DNA of 26,300 nucleotides from Pseudomonadota bacterium (GCA_023399465.1 JAEWPB010000026.1:1-26300); one strand, 5' to 3'. Counted from the stretch's first letter, positions 1-8,578 are shown. Numbers and translations: made by a program. Notes: generated by a model not told the origin, from the letters alone.

Positions 1-857
1 AGATCGTCGTCCCCCTCGTCATCGAGCCGGCATCGCTGGCCGAGGCAGCGCGTGGCGGCGATCCGCTGGCGCTGTTCGAGATCGCCGCGCGCTACACCGA
101 TGGCCGCGGCGTCGAGGCCAACGCAGCCGAGGCAGCCGTGTGGTACAAGCTTTCCGCCGATCGCGGTTTCGCTCCGGCGCAATACCGCCTCGCCAACCTC
201 TATGAGAAGGGAACCGGCGTCGCGCGCGATTTCGCCAAAGCCCGCCAGTACTACAGCCAGGCTGCAGAAAACGGTAACACGAACGCCATGCACAATCTCG
301 CCGTGCTGCTGGCCAGCGGCAATGACGGTGCTCCGGATTTCGACAATGCGGTTCGCTGGTTTACCGAAGCCGCCGAACATGGCGTTGCCGACAGCCAGTT
401 CAATCTCGCGATCCTTTATGCCCGCGGCAACGGCGTCGAGGTCGATCTCGAAGAATCCTACAAGTGGTTCGCGATTGCAGCCAACAACGGCGACAAGGAC
501 GCTGCCGAAAAGCGCGACGAAGTTGCCAAGGCAATGCGCCCCGAGCAGGTTGAAAGCGCCCGCGCCAAGGTCGCCGCCTGGAAGGTCAAGGCGGCCGACG
601 CCGACGCCAACTCGGCGATCATTCCCGACGAGTGGGCCGGAAAGGGTCCGAAGACCGCCTCGGTCGACATGAAGAAGGCGATCCGCAACATCCAGGCAAT
701 CCTCAACAACAACGGCTTCGACGCCGGCAAGCCGGACGGCGAAATGGGCAAGAAGACCATTTCGGCAATCAAGGCCTTCCAGGTGTCGATCGGCCAGGAA
801 CCGACCGGCAAGGTCAGCGACCAGCTGGTGCGCGAGTTGCTCGCCCGCAACAAGTAA
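1..857 (+). CDS. podJ: PodJ-like polarity protein, C-terminal part (5' end outside window)
   Basis: The reading frame is open from the first bases, so the gene starts upstream of the window; about 284 codons are visible. The visible protein has four or so Sel1-type (TPR-like) repeats, for example YRLANLYEKGTGVARDF, NLAVLLASGNDG and FNLAILYARGNGVEVDLEE, followed by a linker and a C-terminal peptidoglycan-binding domain (from AIRNIQAILNNNGFDAGKPD to the end, NNK-type tail). Sel1 repeats followed by a terminal PG-binding domain is the arrangement of the periplasmic end of PodJ, the alphaproteobacterial polar organelle protein that localises polar factors. The N-terminal coiled coils and membrane segment that would prove PodJ are not in the window, so another Sel1/PG-binding protein is possible. 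No clear terminator follows in the 218 bases before the next gene. Confidence 0.75.
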   Translation, partial: IVVPLVIEPASLAEAARGGDPLALFEIAARYTDGRGVEANAAEAAVWYKLSADRGFAPAQYRLANLYEKGTGVARDFAKARQYYSQAAENGNTNAMHNLAVLLASGNDGAPDFDNAVRWFTEAAEHGVADSQFNLAILYARGNGVEVDLEESYKWFAIAANNGDKDAAEKRDEVAKAMRPEQVESARAKVAAWKVKAADADANSAIIPDEWAGKGPKTASVDMKKAIRNIQAILNNNGFDAGKPDGEMGKKTISAIKAFQVSIGQEPTGKVSDQLVRELLARNK

Positions 858-1075
858 CCGCCACCCGCGACAAAAAGCCGAAAATGGCCGTTTCCGGTGC
901 CGCCATCAATTGACTCGCCCGGCGGGCGGGCGCATGACTGAAAACGTGGGCTTCACGGGTTCATGGCCATGATTTAGCTTACGTTTTGCCATTCCTCTTT
1001 CCGAGGGACAGAGATAGCGCGGTTCTTTCTTGGCTCGCCCGGCCCGGCGGGCATTTGCTGTATTGAGGTCCGACC

Positions 1076-2002
1076 GTGACAATCTACCTGCCGATCGCAG
1101 AATTGTCGGTGAACATCTTCATCATCCTCGGCATGGGCGCGGCGGTGGGCTTCCTGTCCGGCATGTTCGGCGTCGGCGGCGGGTTCCTGATCACGCCGCT
1201 CCTGATCTTCTACAACATCCCGCCGGCAGTCGCGGTCGCCACCGGCGCCAACCAGGTGGTGGCCTCGTCGATATCAGGCGCCATCACCCATTTCCGGCGC
1301 GGTACGCTCGACGTCAAGCTCGGCACCGTGCTGCTGATGGGCGGCCTGGTCGGGGCGACCATCGGAATCTGGCTGTTCTCGCTGCTGCGCAGCCTCGGCC
1401 AGCTCGACCTGATCATTTCGATGCTATACGTCATCTTCCTCAGCACCGTCGGCGGACTGATGCTGTGGGAGAGCATCAATGCCATGCGCCGCGCCGCCCG
1501 CAACGAAAAGGTGACGCTGAAGAAGCCCGGCCAGCACAACTGGGTGCACCGGCTGCCGCTGAAGATGCGGTTCAAGAAGTCGAAGATCTATCTGAGCGTG
1601 ATCCCGATCGTCGGGCTCGGCTTCGGCATCGGCGTACTGACCTCCGTCATGGGCGTGGGTGGCGGCTTCATCATGGTGCCGGCGATGATCTATCTCCTGC
1701 GCATCCCGACCAACGTCGTCATCGGTACATCGCTGTTCCAGATCATCTTCGTCACCGCCTACACGACCGTCATCCAGGCGACGACCAACTACTCGGTCGA
1801 TATCGTGCTTGCCTTCATCCTGATGGTCGCCGGCGTCATCGGCGCCCAGTATGGGGTCCGCGTCGGCCAGCGCTTGCGCGGCGAACAGTTGCGCGCGCTG
1901 CTGGCGCTGCTGGTGCTGGCGGTCGGCGTGCGCCTGGCCGCCGCCCTCGTGATCAAGCCTGCGGACCTCTACTCAGTCGTGGTCGGGGGCATGTACTTCT
2001 GA
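1076..2002 (+). CDS. TSUP (TauE/SafE) family anion transporter
   Basis: This 308-residue protein is almost entirely hydrophobic, with about eight predicted membrane segments arranged as two homologous halves. Each half carries the glycine-rich TSUP signature: GMFGVGGGFLITPL near residue 25 and VMGVGGGFIMVPAM near residue 195. The family exports or imports sulfite, sulfoacetate or other organosulfur anions across the inner membrane; the substrate cannot be read from the sequence. The start is GTG at 1076, preceded by GAGGT at a spacing of about six bases. Its TGA overlaps the ATG of the next gene by one base, so the two are translationally coupled. TSUP next to a TIGR02186 protein is a recurring alphaproteobacterial pair, which suggests that the two proteins act together. 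Confidence 0.9.
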   Translation: MTIYLPIAELSVNIFIILGMGAAVGFLSGMFGVGGGFLITPLLIFYNIPPAVAVATGANQVVASSISGAITHFRRGTLDVKLGTVLLMGGLVGATIGIWLFSLLRSLGQLDLIISMLYVIFLSTVGGLMLWESINAMRRAARNEKVTLKKPGQHNWVHRLPLKMRFKKSKIYLSVIPIVGLGFGIGVLTSVMGVGGGFIMVPAMIYLLRIPTNVVIGTSLFQIIFVTAYTTVIQATTNYSVDIVLAFILMVAGVIGAQYGVRVGQRLRGEQLRALLALLVLAVGVRLAAALVIKPADLYSVVVGGMYF

Positions 2003-2805
2003 TGCGCCGGCTGCTTCCTCTCCTCACCGTCATGGCTGCCGTCTTTTGCGCTGCCACGGCCGCCGCGCAGATCCCCCTCGGCCCGTCGCCCGATGGCAAG
2101 GAATCGCTGCAGATCGGTACTTCGACCAGCGAAATCGCCATCACCTCCGATTTTCGCGGCGCCGACCTCACCATCTTCGGCTCGCTCGACAATGCCGACG
2201 AACTGCTGCTGGCAATCGGCCAGTACGATATCGTCGTCACCCTCGAAGGGCCGAAATCCAATGCGACCGTGCGCAAGAAGGACCGGGTACTCGGAATCTG
2301 GATGAACACGCGCTCGATGACCTTCGAGCAGGTGCCGGAATCCTATTCGCTGTCGAGCACCCGCGCCGTCGATACCATCACCTCGACCGAGGAACTGAAC
2401 GACCTTGGCATCGGTATCGACCACATGCGCCTGATTCCGACGGGCTATATCGGCGACGGCAGCAACCTCGGCGAATTTCGTCAGGCCTATCGCCGGCTGA
2501 TGGAAGCAAGCGGCCTGTACCAGCGCGATCCGAGCGGCGTCCGCTTCGTCAGCCCGACGCTTTTCCGCGCCTCGGTGCGACTGCCCGCCAACGTTCCCCA
2601 CGGCGTCCACACGGTGCGTGCGCTGCTGTTCAAGAGCGGCGTGTTCCTCGCCGAAAGGGACCTGAAGCTGCGGGTCATCAAGACAGGCATCGAGCAGACG
2701 ATCACCGAGGCGGCCCACGAGACGCCACTCTATTACGGCCTGTTTGCGGTGCTGCTTGCGGTGATCACCGGCTGGTCGGCAAGCCTCGTCTTCCGCAAGG
2801 ACTGA
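2002..2805 (+). CDS. TIGR02186 family membrane-anchored protein
   Basis: The protein has 267 residues. It begins with a signal peptide (MRRLLPLLTVMAAVFCAATAAAQ, cleavage likely after the AAA-Q region). A periplasmic beta-rich domain follows (SEIAITSDFRGADLTIFGS, IVVTLEGPKSNATVRKKDR, GIWMNT), and a single C-terminal membrane segment (LYYGLFAVLLAVITGWSASL) ends in a short basic tail. These are the features of the TIGR02186 family, whose function is unknown and which is commonly found beside TSUP transporters. The ATG at 2002 overlaps the stop of the transporter gene. A longer in-frame open frame reaches back to 1030, but it runs through the transporter gene in another frame and is not real. A role as periplasmic partner of the transporter is an inference from the coupling. 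Confidence 0.85.
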   Translation: MRRLLPLLTVMAAVFCAATAAAQIPLGPSPDGKESLQIGTSTSEIAITSDFRGADLTIFGSLDNADELLLAIGQYDIVVTLEGPKSNATVRKKDRVLGIWMNTRSMTFEQVPESYSLSSTRAVDTITSTEELNDLGIGIDHMRLIPTGYIGDGSNLGEFRQAYRRLMEASGLYQRDPSGVRFVSPTLFRASVRLPANVPHGVHTVRALLFKSGVFLAERDLKLRVIKTGIEQTITEAAHETPLYYGLFAVLLAVITGWSASLVFRKD

Positions 2806-2909
2806 TCGCAGCCGCCTGATCTTCCGGGGGACCATACCCATATGTGCGGGCGCTTCGGAACGCGCGACTTTGCGTATATATTCCTCTCATCGAACGGAGG
2901 AGGACCGGC

Positions 2910-3491
2910 ATGCGCAAGCTTATAGTCTGGAATCTGATGACCCTTGACGGGTACTTCGAAGGGCCCAAGCCCTGGGATCTCGACTTCCACATGCTCGCCT
3001 GGGGTCCCGAACTGGAGCGCTATGGCATCAACTTCGGCCAGGAAGGCGATCTCCTGATCTTCGGGCGCAACACCTACGAGGGCATGGCGGCCTATTGGCC
3101 CCACGCGACAAGCGAGCTCGAAATCAAGAAATACATGAACAAGATTGCCAAGATCGTCATCTCGAAGAAGCTCAAGAAGGCCGAATGGCACAATACCAGG
3201 ATAGTCCGTGACCCGGTCGCTGAACTGGCCAAGCTCAGGAACGAGCCAGGCAAGGACATGTACATCTTCGGCAGCGGGGAACTGATCGCGTCGCTGCAGG
3301 ACCATGACCTGATCGACGAATACCGGATCTGCGTCGTGCCGGTGCTCCTCGGCGGCGGCCGACCGCTGTTCAAGACAACGGGAAAACAGCTGAAGCTCAA
3401 GCTCATCGACGCCCATTCGCTGCAGACTGGCGGGGTGATCCTGCGCTACGAACCGGTCCGCGAAGCTGCTGCTTCTGCCACCGGCGATTGA
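2910..3491 (+). CDS. dihydrofolate reductase family protein (RibD C-terminal-like)
   Basis: The 193-residue protein has the fold signature of the DHFR/RibD-C family: MRKLIVWNLMTLDGYFEGP at the N-terminus, a central DLLIFGRNTYEGMAAYWP, then KIVISKKL, DMYIFGSGELIASL (nucleotide-binding region) and VVPVLLGGGRPLF near the end. Members are NAD(P)H-dependent reductases; most stand-alone copies like this have no known substrate and do not replace FolA. The start at ATG 2910 is chosen because GGAGGAGG lies directly upstream at a good spacing and because family homology begins with this methionine; an open frame extends further upstream to 2844 without homology. The stop codon lies inside the FNR/FixK box that appears to drive the next gene. 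Confidence 0.88.
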   Translation: MRKLIVWNLMTLDGYFEGPKPWDLDFHMLAWGPELERYGINFGQEGDLLIFGRNTYEGMAAYWPHATSELEIKKYMNKIAKIVISKKLKKAEWHNTRIVRDPVAELAKLRNEPGKDMYIFGSGELIASLQDHDLIDEYRICVVPVLLGGGRPLFKTTGKQLKLKLIDAHSLQTGGVILRYEPVREAAASATGD

Positions 3492-3501
3492 TCTCAATCA
3501 A
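3488..3501. promoter_or_regulatory. FNR/FixK-type binding site upstream of the universal stress gene
   Basis: TTGAT (3488-3492), four bases, ATCAA (3497-3501): an exact match to the FNR/FixK/FnrN consensus TTGAT-N4-ATCAA, extended by one further complementary base pair on each side. Its centre (3494.5) would put a class-II transcription start near 3536; a plausible -10 (TACCTA, 3524-3529) sits at the right place and the ribosome-binding site of the universal stress gene follows. Low-oxygen control of the gene is inferred from this. Confidence 0.72.
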
Positions 3502-3556
3502 TGCGAGCACAATATATCCTCTGTACCTATAAGCGATAAGCAAGGAGGAGGATCGC

Positions 3557-3994
3557 ATGTACAAGCATATCCTGTTGCCAACCGATGGATCGCCCTTGTC
3601 CGACATGGCCGTCGAGCAGGGGCTCGCCTTCGCCCGTGAAATCGCCGCAAAGGTGACGCTCCTGATGGCCGTGGAACCGCTCCACATCATTTCCGCGGAC
3701 GCCGACCAGCTCGCCAAGACCCGTGAAGAATATGATGCCTATGCCGGGGAGCAGGCAGCGCGCTATCTGAAGACGCTGCGTGCAAAGGCCGAGGCGCTGG
3801 GCGTCGCCTGCGAAACCGAGCACATGGTGAGCGGCGAGCCCTATCGCACCATCATCGATACCGCGAAAGCCAGAGGCTGCGACCTGATCGCCATGGCATC
3901 GCACGGGCGTCGGGGCGTCAGCGCCCTCCTTCTTGGCAGCGAGACCACCAAGGTCCTCACGCATTCGACCATACCGGTGCTTGTCTACCGATAA
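3557..3994 (+). CDS. universal stress protein (UspA family)
   Basis: The 145-residue protein is a single Usp domain of normal length. It has the N-terminal MYKHILLPTDGSPLSDMAVEQGL strand-loop region and the C-terminal ATP-binding signature, seen here as DLIAMASHGRRGVSALLLGSET followed by VLTHSTIPVLV, which fits the G-2X-G-9X-G(S/T) pattern of ATP-binding members. Such proteins support survival under stress, starvation or low oxygen. The start is set by AAGGAGGAGG just upstream. A perfect FNR/FixK box lies about 60 bases before the start, and rhizobial usp genes are known members of FixK/FnrN regulons, so induction at low oxygen is likely. A strong hairpin terminator follows. Confidence 0.93.
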   Translation: MYKHILLPTDGSPLSDMAVEQGLAFAREIAAKVTLLMAVEPLHIISADADQLAKTREEYDAYAGEQAARYLKTLRAKAEALGVACETEHMVSGEPYRTIIDTAKARGCDLIAMASHGRRGVSALLLGSETTKVLTHSTIPVLVYR

Positions 3995-4004
3995 GCGTCG
4001 CGTG

Positions 4005-4038
4005 GGCAGTGCGCCCTCCCGCCCGAGGGCGCACTGCC
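4005..4038. terminator. bidirectional hairpin terminator between usp and pdeM
   Basis: Two perfectly complementary 14-base arms (4005-4018 and 4025-4038) enclose a six-base loop (CCGCCC). The hairpin lies between two convergent genes, ten bases after the stress-protein stop and about 20 bases beyond the pdeM stop. No long T-run follows on either strand, so termination efficiency is uncertain. Confidence 0.75.
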
Positions 4039-4058
4039 GGCAAAATCGAGCCGGCAAG

Positions 4059-4790
4059 TCAGCCGAGCAGATTGCCGAAACGTACCGAATAGATCCGGTC
4101 GCGCCCGAGAAGATGCGCGACCAGCGCCGTCTGGTCGAAAAGATCGGCCATGGCGCGATGGCGAAGATCGAGGCCGCCGGTCATGACCCCGAAGGCCGGC
4201 ATCAACAACCGCTGGCCGTCGGTGGCAAAGCAGGGACGGCGCACTGATTTCTCCCGCCGGCGCACGGTCGCGGCCGGATGCAGATGACCTGCGATCTCGC
4301 CCTTTTGCGGCCCGGGCTGCGGCTCATGACGAAAGACGAGGCCATCGAGGTAGATTTCATCGGTCGAGCGACCCGGAAGATCCACCGTACCATCCGGATC
4401 GTGATTGCCGTTGATCCAGATCCACTCGCGCCCATGAGCCATGGCGGCGATCCGGGACCGGAACCCTTCCGGCAGATGCGCCGATCCGACGCGGTCATGG
4501 AAATTGTCGCCAAGGCTGACGACGACGCGCGGGCCGTAGCGGGCGATTACAGCCTCGAGGATCCGCAGCGTCGCGAGCGTATCATAGGGCGGCAGCAACA
4601 GACCGCGGCGGGCAAAGGCCGCTCCCTTTTCCAGATGCAGGTCTGAAACCACCAGGACGCCGGAATCGGGGAGGTAAAGTCCGCCGAGCGGATCGCAGAC
4701 GGCGGCCACTCCGTTGACGGCAATCTCCACACCGGCGGCAATCGCACTGGGGTCCTTGGTCATGGCGAGCGCCAGTCTGTTCATCGGCAT
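4059..4790 (-). CDS. pdeM: ligase-associated DNA damage response endonuclease PdeM
   Basis: The 243-residue protein is a calcineurin-like metallophosphoesterase. All metal-binding motifs are visible: SDLHLEKG (D50, H52), GDNFHD (94-99), NGNHD (127-131) and GHLH (168-171). The N-terminal LYLPDSGVLVVSDLHLEKGAAFARRG is characteristic of the TIGR04123 (PdeM) family, which occurs with an ATP-dependent DNA ligase, an Lhr-like helicase and a nuclease in a bacterial DNA-repair cluster. The gene lies 27 bases downstream of the helicase gene on the same strand, which supports this assignment. The exonuclease and ligase of the full cluster are not adjacent here. The exact start (ATG 4790 or the ATG two codons later) is uncertain. 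Confidence 0.9.
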   Translation of the reverse strand: MPMNRLALAMTKDPSAIAAGVEIAVNGVAAVCDPLGGLYLPDSGVLVVSDLHLEKGAAFARRGLLLPPYDTLATLRILEAVIARYGPRVVVSLGDNFHDRVGSAHLPEGFRSRIAAMAHGREWIWINGNHDPDGTVDLPGRSTDEIYLDGLVFRHEPQPGPQKGEIAGHLHPAATVRRREKSVRRPCFATDGQRLLMPAFGVMTGGLDLRHRAMADLFDQTALVAHLLGRDRIYSVRFGNLLG

Positions 4791-4817
4791 TCCGGTCTAC
4801 TATCCCTCAATCCCCGT

Positions 4818-7352
4818 TCACGCCATCGCTTCCAGCAGGAGGTCGTCGGCCGCTTCGGCCAGTACCGCATCGTGGGCTTCGCCGGCGACCGGCTCCCGGC
4901 CGATTTCCAGCATGATCGGTACCGCCAGCGGCGATACGTGTTCCAGCGCGCAATGGGTCAGGTGCCCCTTGATTCGCTTCAGCATAGCTCCCAGCCGTTC
5001 GATGTCCAAAAGCCCGGTCGCAGCATCGCGGCGCGTGGCTTCCAGCAGGATGTGGTCCGGCTCGTGGGTGCGCAGCACGTCGTAGATCAGGTCGGCCGAG
5101 ACCGTGACCTGCCGGCCGGTCTTTTCCTTGCCCGGATGGCGACGCTCGATCAAACCGGCAATAACGGCACAATTGCGGAAGGTGCGCTTCAGAAGGAAGG
5201 ATTCGGCAAGCCAGGCTTCGAGATCATCGCCGAGCATGTCCTCGTCGAAGAGATCGGCGAGCGGCAGCCGTCCGGAACGGATCATCGTCCCCATATCCTC
5301 GAGCCCCCATACCGCCAGCGAATAATCGGTGGCGACGAAGCCAAGCGGCTTGGCGCCGGCCCGTTCCAACCGTCGGGTCAGCAGCATGCCGAGCGTCTGG
5401 TGCGCCAGCCGGCCCTCGAACGGATAGGCGACCATGAAGAAGCGGTTGGCCCTCGGAAAGGTCTCGATCAGCAGTTCGTCGCGCTTCGGCAGCCGCGACT
5501 TCTCCCGCTGGATCTCCAGCCAGTCGCGCACCTGATCGGGCAGTTCGCGGCGACGGTCGGGATCAGCCAGCATCAGACGAACCTGATCGGCAAGATAGGT
5601 CGACAGCGGAAACTTGCCGCCGGCATAGGACGGGATTTTCGGGTCCATCGAAAAGGCATTGGAGGCAAGGCACTCGTTCTCACGGATACCTTCGAAGCGC
5701 AGCACCTTGCCGGAGAAGAGGAATGTGTCCCCCGGCGACAGTTGCTCGACGAAGTACTCCTCCACTTTGCCGAGCGTCATGCCGCCCCGCCCGAGGGAGC
5801 CGAGCGCATTGCGCCTGACGAGGCGGATGTTGAGCATCGGCGCCTCGATGATGGTCCCGAGATTGAGCCGGTATTGCTGGGCCACCTGAGGATTGGATAC
5901 CCGCCAGCGCCCCTCCTTCGTCTTGCGGATGCGGGCATAGCGCTCGTAGGTGCGAAGCGCATAGCCGCCGGTCGCGACGAAATCGACGATCCGCTCGAAC
6001 GTTTTCCACGGCAGCCCGGCATAGGGCGATGCGCTGACCACCTCGCCATAAAGCTCCAGCATGTCGAAAGGCTCGGCGCAGGCCATGCCGAGCACATGCT
6101 GGGCGAGCACGTCGAGCGCGCCCTCCCCGACCGGCGGCGTATCCTGGGCGCCGAGATAGTTGGCATCGAGCGCCGCCTGGCATTCCATCACCTCGAAGCG
6201 ATTGGCGGCGACCAGGATCGCTTTCGAAGGTTCGTCCATCCGGTGATTGGCGCGGCCGATGCGCTGGGCGAGCCTTGATGCGCCCTTCGGCGCGCCGACG
6301 TGGATCACCAGGTCGACATCGCCCCAGTCGATGCCGAGATCCAACGTCGATGTCGCAACGACGGCGCACAAGCGATTGGCGGCCATCGCCGCCTCGACCT
6401 TGCGCCGTTGCGCCACGTCGAGCGAGCCGTGATGCAGCGCGATCGGCAGATTGTCGTCGTTTGCGGCCCACAGTTCCTGGAACACCAGTTCGGCCTGTGA
6501 GCGGGTGTTGACGAAGATAAGCGTCGTGCGATGGCGTTTCAGCACCTCGTAGATGTCGGGGATCGCGTACCGGGCGGAATGCCCCGACCATGGAATGTGC
6601 TCGTCGGTGGCCAGAATGCTGATGTCGGGTTTCGCGCCGCCTTCGACCATGACGAGGCCGGCATGCGCGCTCCCTCCCGGTGGCTGGCCGACGAGCCATT
6701 TCTGCAGGTCCATCGGATCGGCGACCGTCGCCGAGAGGCCGATCGTCTGGACGCCGGGCGCCAGCCGCCGCAGGCGCGCCAGCGCCAGTGACAGCAAATG
6801 GCCGCGCTTGGAGGTGACGAGCGAATGCAATTCGTCGAAGACGATGTACTTCAGGTCCCTGAAGAAACGCTCCGCCTCGCCATTGGCCAGCAACAGCGCG
6901 ACCTGCTCGGGCGTCGTCAGCAGGATATCCGGCGGGTTGATCTTCTGGCGCTGGCGCTTGCCTTGCGGCGTATCGCCGGTGCGGTTCTCGATCGTCACCG
7001 GCAGGCCCATCTCGTCGACCGGCTTCATCAGGTTGCGCTCAATGTCGACGGCGAGTGCCTTCAGCGGCGAGACATAGAGCGTATGGATGCCGGTGAACGG
7101 GGCACCGGGAGGAAGGCGTCCACGGTTCGTCAGGTCGACCAGTGACGGCAGGAAGCCGGCCATGGTCTTGCCGGCGCCGGTCGGTGCGATCAACAGCGTG
7201 CTCTCGCCGTTGCGGGCGCGCATCAGCAATTCGAGCTGGTGGACGCGGGGGTGCCAGCCCCGGGCAGCAAACCAGGCCGAAAAACGTTCCGGCAGCAATG
7301 ACGGCTCATTCAGGCGCAAGATCTGAGGTGCTCCACCCGGGTGCAGGGACAA
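4818..7352 (-). CDS. ligase-associated DNA damage response DEXH-box helicase (Lhr-like)
   Basis: The 844-residue superfamily-2 helicase has all its motifs: Walker A APTGAGKT (56-63), DELH (173-176), SAT (207-209), STLDLGIDWGDVDLVIH (motif V) and QRIGRANHR (363-371), followed by a long DEAD-associated C-terminal domain as in Lhr proteins. It matches the TIGR04121 subgroup, which is encoded with PdeM and takes part in DNA damage repair by unwinding DNA for an associated ligase and nucleases. No ATG is available upstream of the conserved N-terminus (LPERFSAWFAARGWHPRVHQ). The frame opens at TTG 7352; a second TTG at 7319, preceded by GGTGGAG, is an equally plausible start. It appears to form a two-gene operon with pdeM. 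Confidence 0.92.
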   Translation of the reverse strand: MSLHPGGAPQILRLNEPSLLPERFSAWFAARGWHPRVHQLELLMRARNGESTLLIAPTGAGKTMAGFLPSLVDLTNRGRLPPGAPFTGIHTLYVSPLKALAVDIERNLMKPVDEMGLPVTIENRTGDTPQGKRQRQKINPPDILLTTPEQVALLLANGEAERFFRDLKYIVFDELHSLVTSKRGHLLSLALARLRRLAPGVQTIGLSATVADPMDLQKWLVGQPPGGSAHAGLVMVEGGAKPDISILATDEHIPWSGHSARYAIPDIYEVLKRHRTTLIFVNTRSQAELVFQELWAANDDNLPIALHHGSLDVAQRRKVEAAMAANRLCAVVATSTLDLGIDWGDVDLVIHVGAPKGASRLAQRIGRANHRMDEPSKAILVAANRFEVMECQAALDANYLGAQDTPPVGEGALDVLAQHVLGMACAEPFDMLELYGEVVSASPYAGLPWKTFERIVDFVATGGYALRTYERYARIRKTKEGRWRVSNPQVAQQYRLNLGTIIEAPMLNIRLVRRNALGSLGRGGMTLGKVEEYFVEQLSPGDTFLFSGKVLRFEGIRENECLASNAFSMDPKIPSYAGGKFPLSTYLADQVRLMLADPDRRRELPDQVRDWLEIQREKSRLPKRDELLIETFPRANRFFMVAYPFEGRLAHQTLGMLLTRRLERAGAKPLGFVATDYSLAVWGLEDMGTMIRSGRLPLADLFDEDMLGDDLEAWLAESFLLKRTFRNCAVIAGLIERRHPGKEKTGRQVTVSADLIYDVLRTHEPDHILLEATRRDAATGLLDIERLGAMLKRIKGHLTHCALEHVSPLAVPIMLEIGREPVAGEAHDAVLAEAADDLLLEAMA

Positions 7353-7469
7353 TCACGCATGCAGCAATAACTAACCGGCCACAGCCGCAGGTCAAACTGC
7401 AAAAGCAATTGCACTTTTTAATACGTATATTACCATGCACACAACCAACAGGAGCAGTGGAGGAATGCC

Positions 7470-8483
7470 ATGAACGCGGAATTCGAACATCTCGCCCGGC
7501 TGTACAAGGACTATCCGATTGAATTCCCGAAGCTGAAGCCGGTGACGCTCGCGATGTGGATCCTGGAAAGCGGTTGGGGCATGTCCGATCTCGCCAAGCT
7601 GCACAACAACTATGCCGGCATGAAGTGGCGCGATCCGATGAAGCCCTTTGCGACGCCGATCACCTATGAAGCCCACGACGGGATCGCCGAATACTGCAAG
7701 TTTGCCTCCCAGAAGGATTTCATCGACGGTTTCTGGGCCTTTCTCGAGCGGCCGCCCTACAAGGGCTGGCGCAAGCATACGGCCGATTCAGAGAGCTTCA
7801 TCCGCTTCGTCGGACCGATCTGGGCCGAAAACCGGCAATACGCCGACAAGGTTCTGAACCTGATCGACGAGGCGGAGGACCTGCTCCGGACTGACGATGT
7901 ACCGGCAGCCGGCGTGGATCGCGGCAACGGCCAGTTCGTCTGCGAGGCCTGCGGCGAGGACAGCGACGATAACGGCGAAGCGTCGGCCAAGCCGCGCGTT
8001 GATCGCTGGGAGGAGACATCGCACATGTCGAGCCGCAACAACGTCGACATCGACCATATCGTCATTCACTACACGACGTCACGCAACATCGAGGGCTCGA
8101 TCAACTGGTTCAAGCACGGCAGGCCGCGGACGTCGGCCCACTACATCATCGGCCGCGAGGGCGCGCTGGTGCAGATGGTCAACGACAGCGATCGCGCCTG
8201 GCACGCCGGAAGCTCCGCCATGAACGCGCGATCGATCGGGATCGAGCACGTTGCCGCCCCCGGCGACGAAATCGCGCCGGAGCAGGCAAAGGTGTCCGCC
8301 AGCCTCATCCGTTGGCTGATGCGAGAATACGCCATCCCGAAGGCGAACGTGATCCCGCATGTGTGCGTGAAGCCCACCAGTTGCTGCGGCGACCTGTTCC
8401 GTGCCTTCGGCGGCAAGGCGGGCGCGCAATGCGATGTGCAAAAGTCGGCGCTGCACAAATGGATGAGCGCCAACGGCATCTGA
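7470..8483 (+). CDS. two-domain peptidoglycan hydrolase: glucosaminidase plus N-acetylmuramoyl-L-alanine amidase
   Basis: The 337-residue protein has an N-terminal glucosaminidase-type domain (residues 1-140; AMWILESGWG with probable catalytic E33, and HNNYAGMKWRD) and a C-terminal Amidase_2 domain (190-315; IDHIVIHYTT, TSAHYIIGREG, WHAG, NARSIGIEH, IPHVCVKPTSCCGDLF). Probable zinc ligands are H200, H297 and C305. Together these would cut glycan strands and the amide bond between glycan and stem peptide. The linker contains a Cys pair (FVCEACGEDS). There is no signal peptide, which is unusual for a housekeeping autolysin and typical of phage endolysins, although no phage genes adjoin. GGAGGAATGCC precedes the ATG at 7470. 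An AT-rich 117-base region separates it from the divergent helicase gene. Confidence 0.87.
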   Translation: MNAEFEHLARLYKDYPIEFPKLKPVTLAMWILESGWGMSDLAKLHNNYAGMKWRDPMKPFATPITYEAHDGIAEYCKFASQKDFIDGFWAFLERPPYKGWRKHTADSESFIRFVGPIWAENRQYADKVLNLIDEAEDLLRTDDVPAAGVDRGNGQFVCEACGEDSDDNGEASAKPRVDRWEETSHMSSRNNVDIDHIVIHYTTSRNIEGSINWFKHGRPRTSAHYIIGREGALVQMVNDSDRAWHAGSSAMNARSIGIEHVAAPGDEIAPEQAKVSASLIRWLMREYAIPKANVIPHVCVKPTSCCGDLFRAFGGKAGAQCDVQKSALHKWMSANGI

Positions 8484-8578
8484 GCAACCGCCGGTCGGTG
8501 ACGTGACCGCGATCTGCGCTTCGGTCCCGCCCGCCTGCTGCGGCATACGCTGGCCACGAAGACCCTACGTCCCAGCCG

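Noticed and set aside
1030..2001. Long open frame continuous with the TIGR02186 gene, suggesting a 591-residue protein
   Set aside because: The upstream part is arginine- and histidine-rich shadow of the TSUP transporter gene. The signal peptide at 2002 and the coupled stop/start show the true beginning.
4872..6278. A 468-codon plus-strand open frame across the helicase gene
   Set aside because: It is the antisense shadow of a gene with all helicase motifs intact; high GC keeps the opposite frame open.
7390..7435. AT-rich partial dyads before the wall-hydrolase gene as an operator
   Set aside because: TGCAA/TTGCA and TAATA/TATTA arms are short and imperfectly spaced; compatible with an ordinary promoter region.
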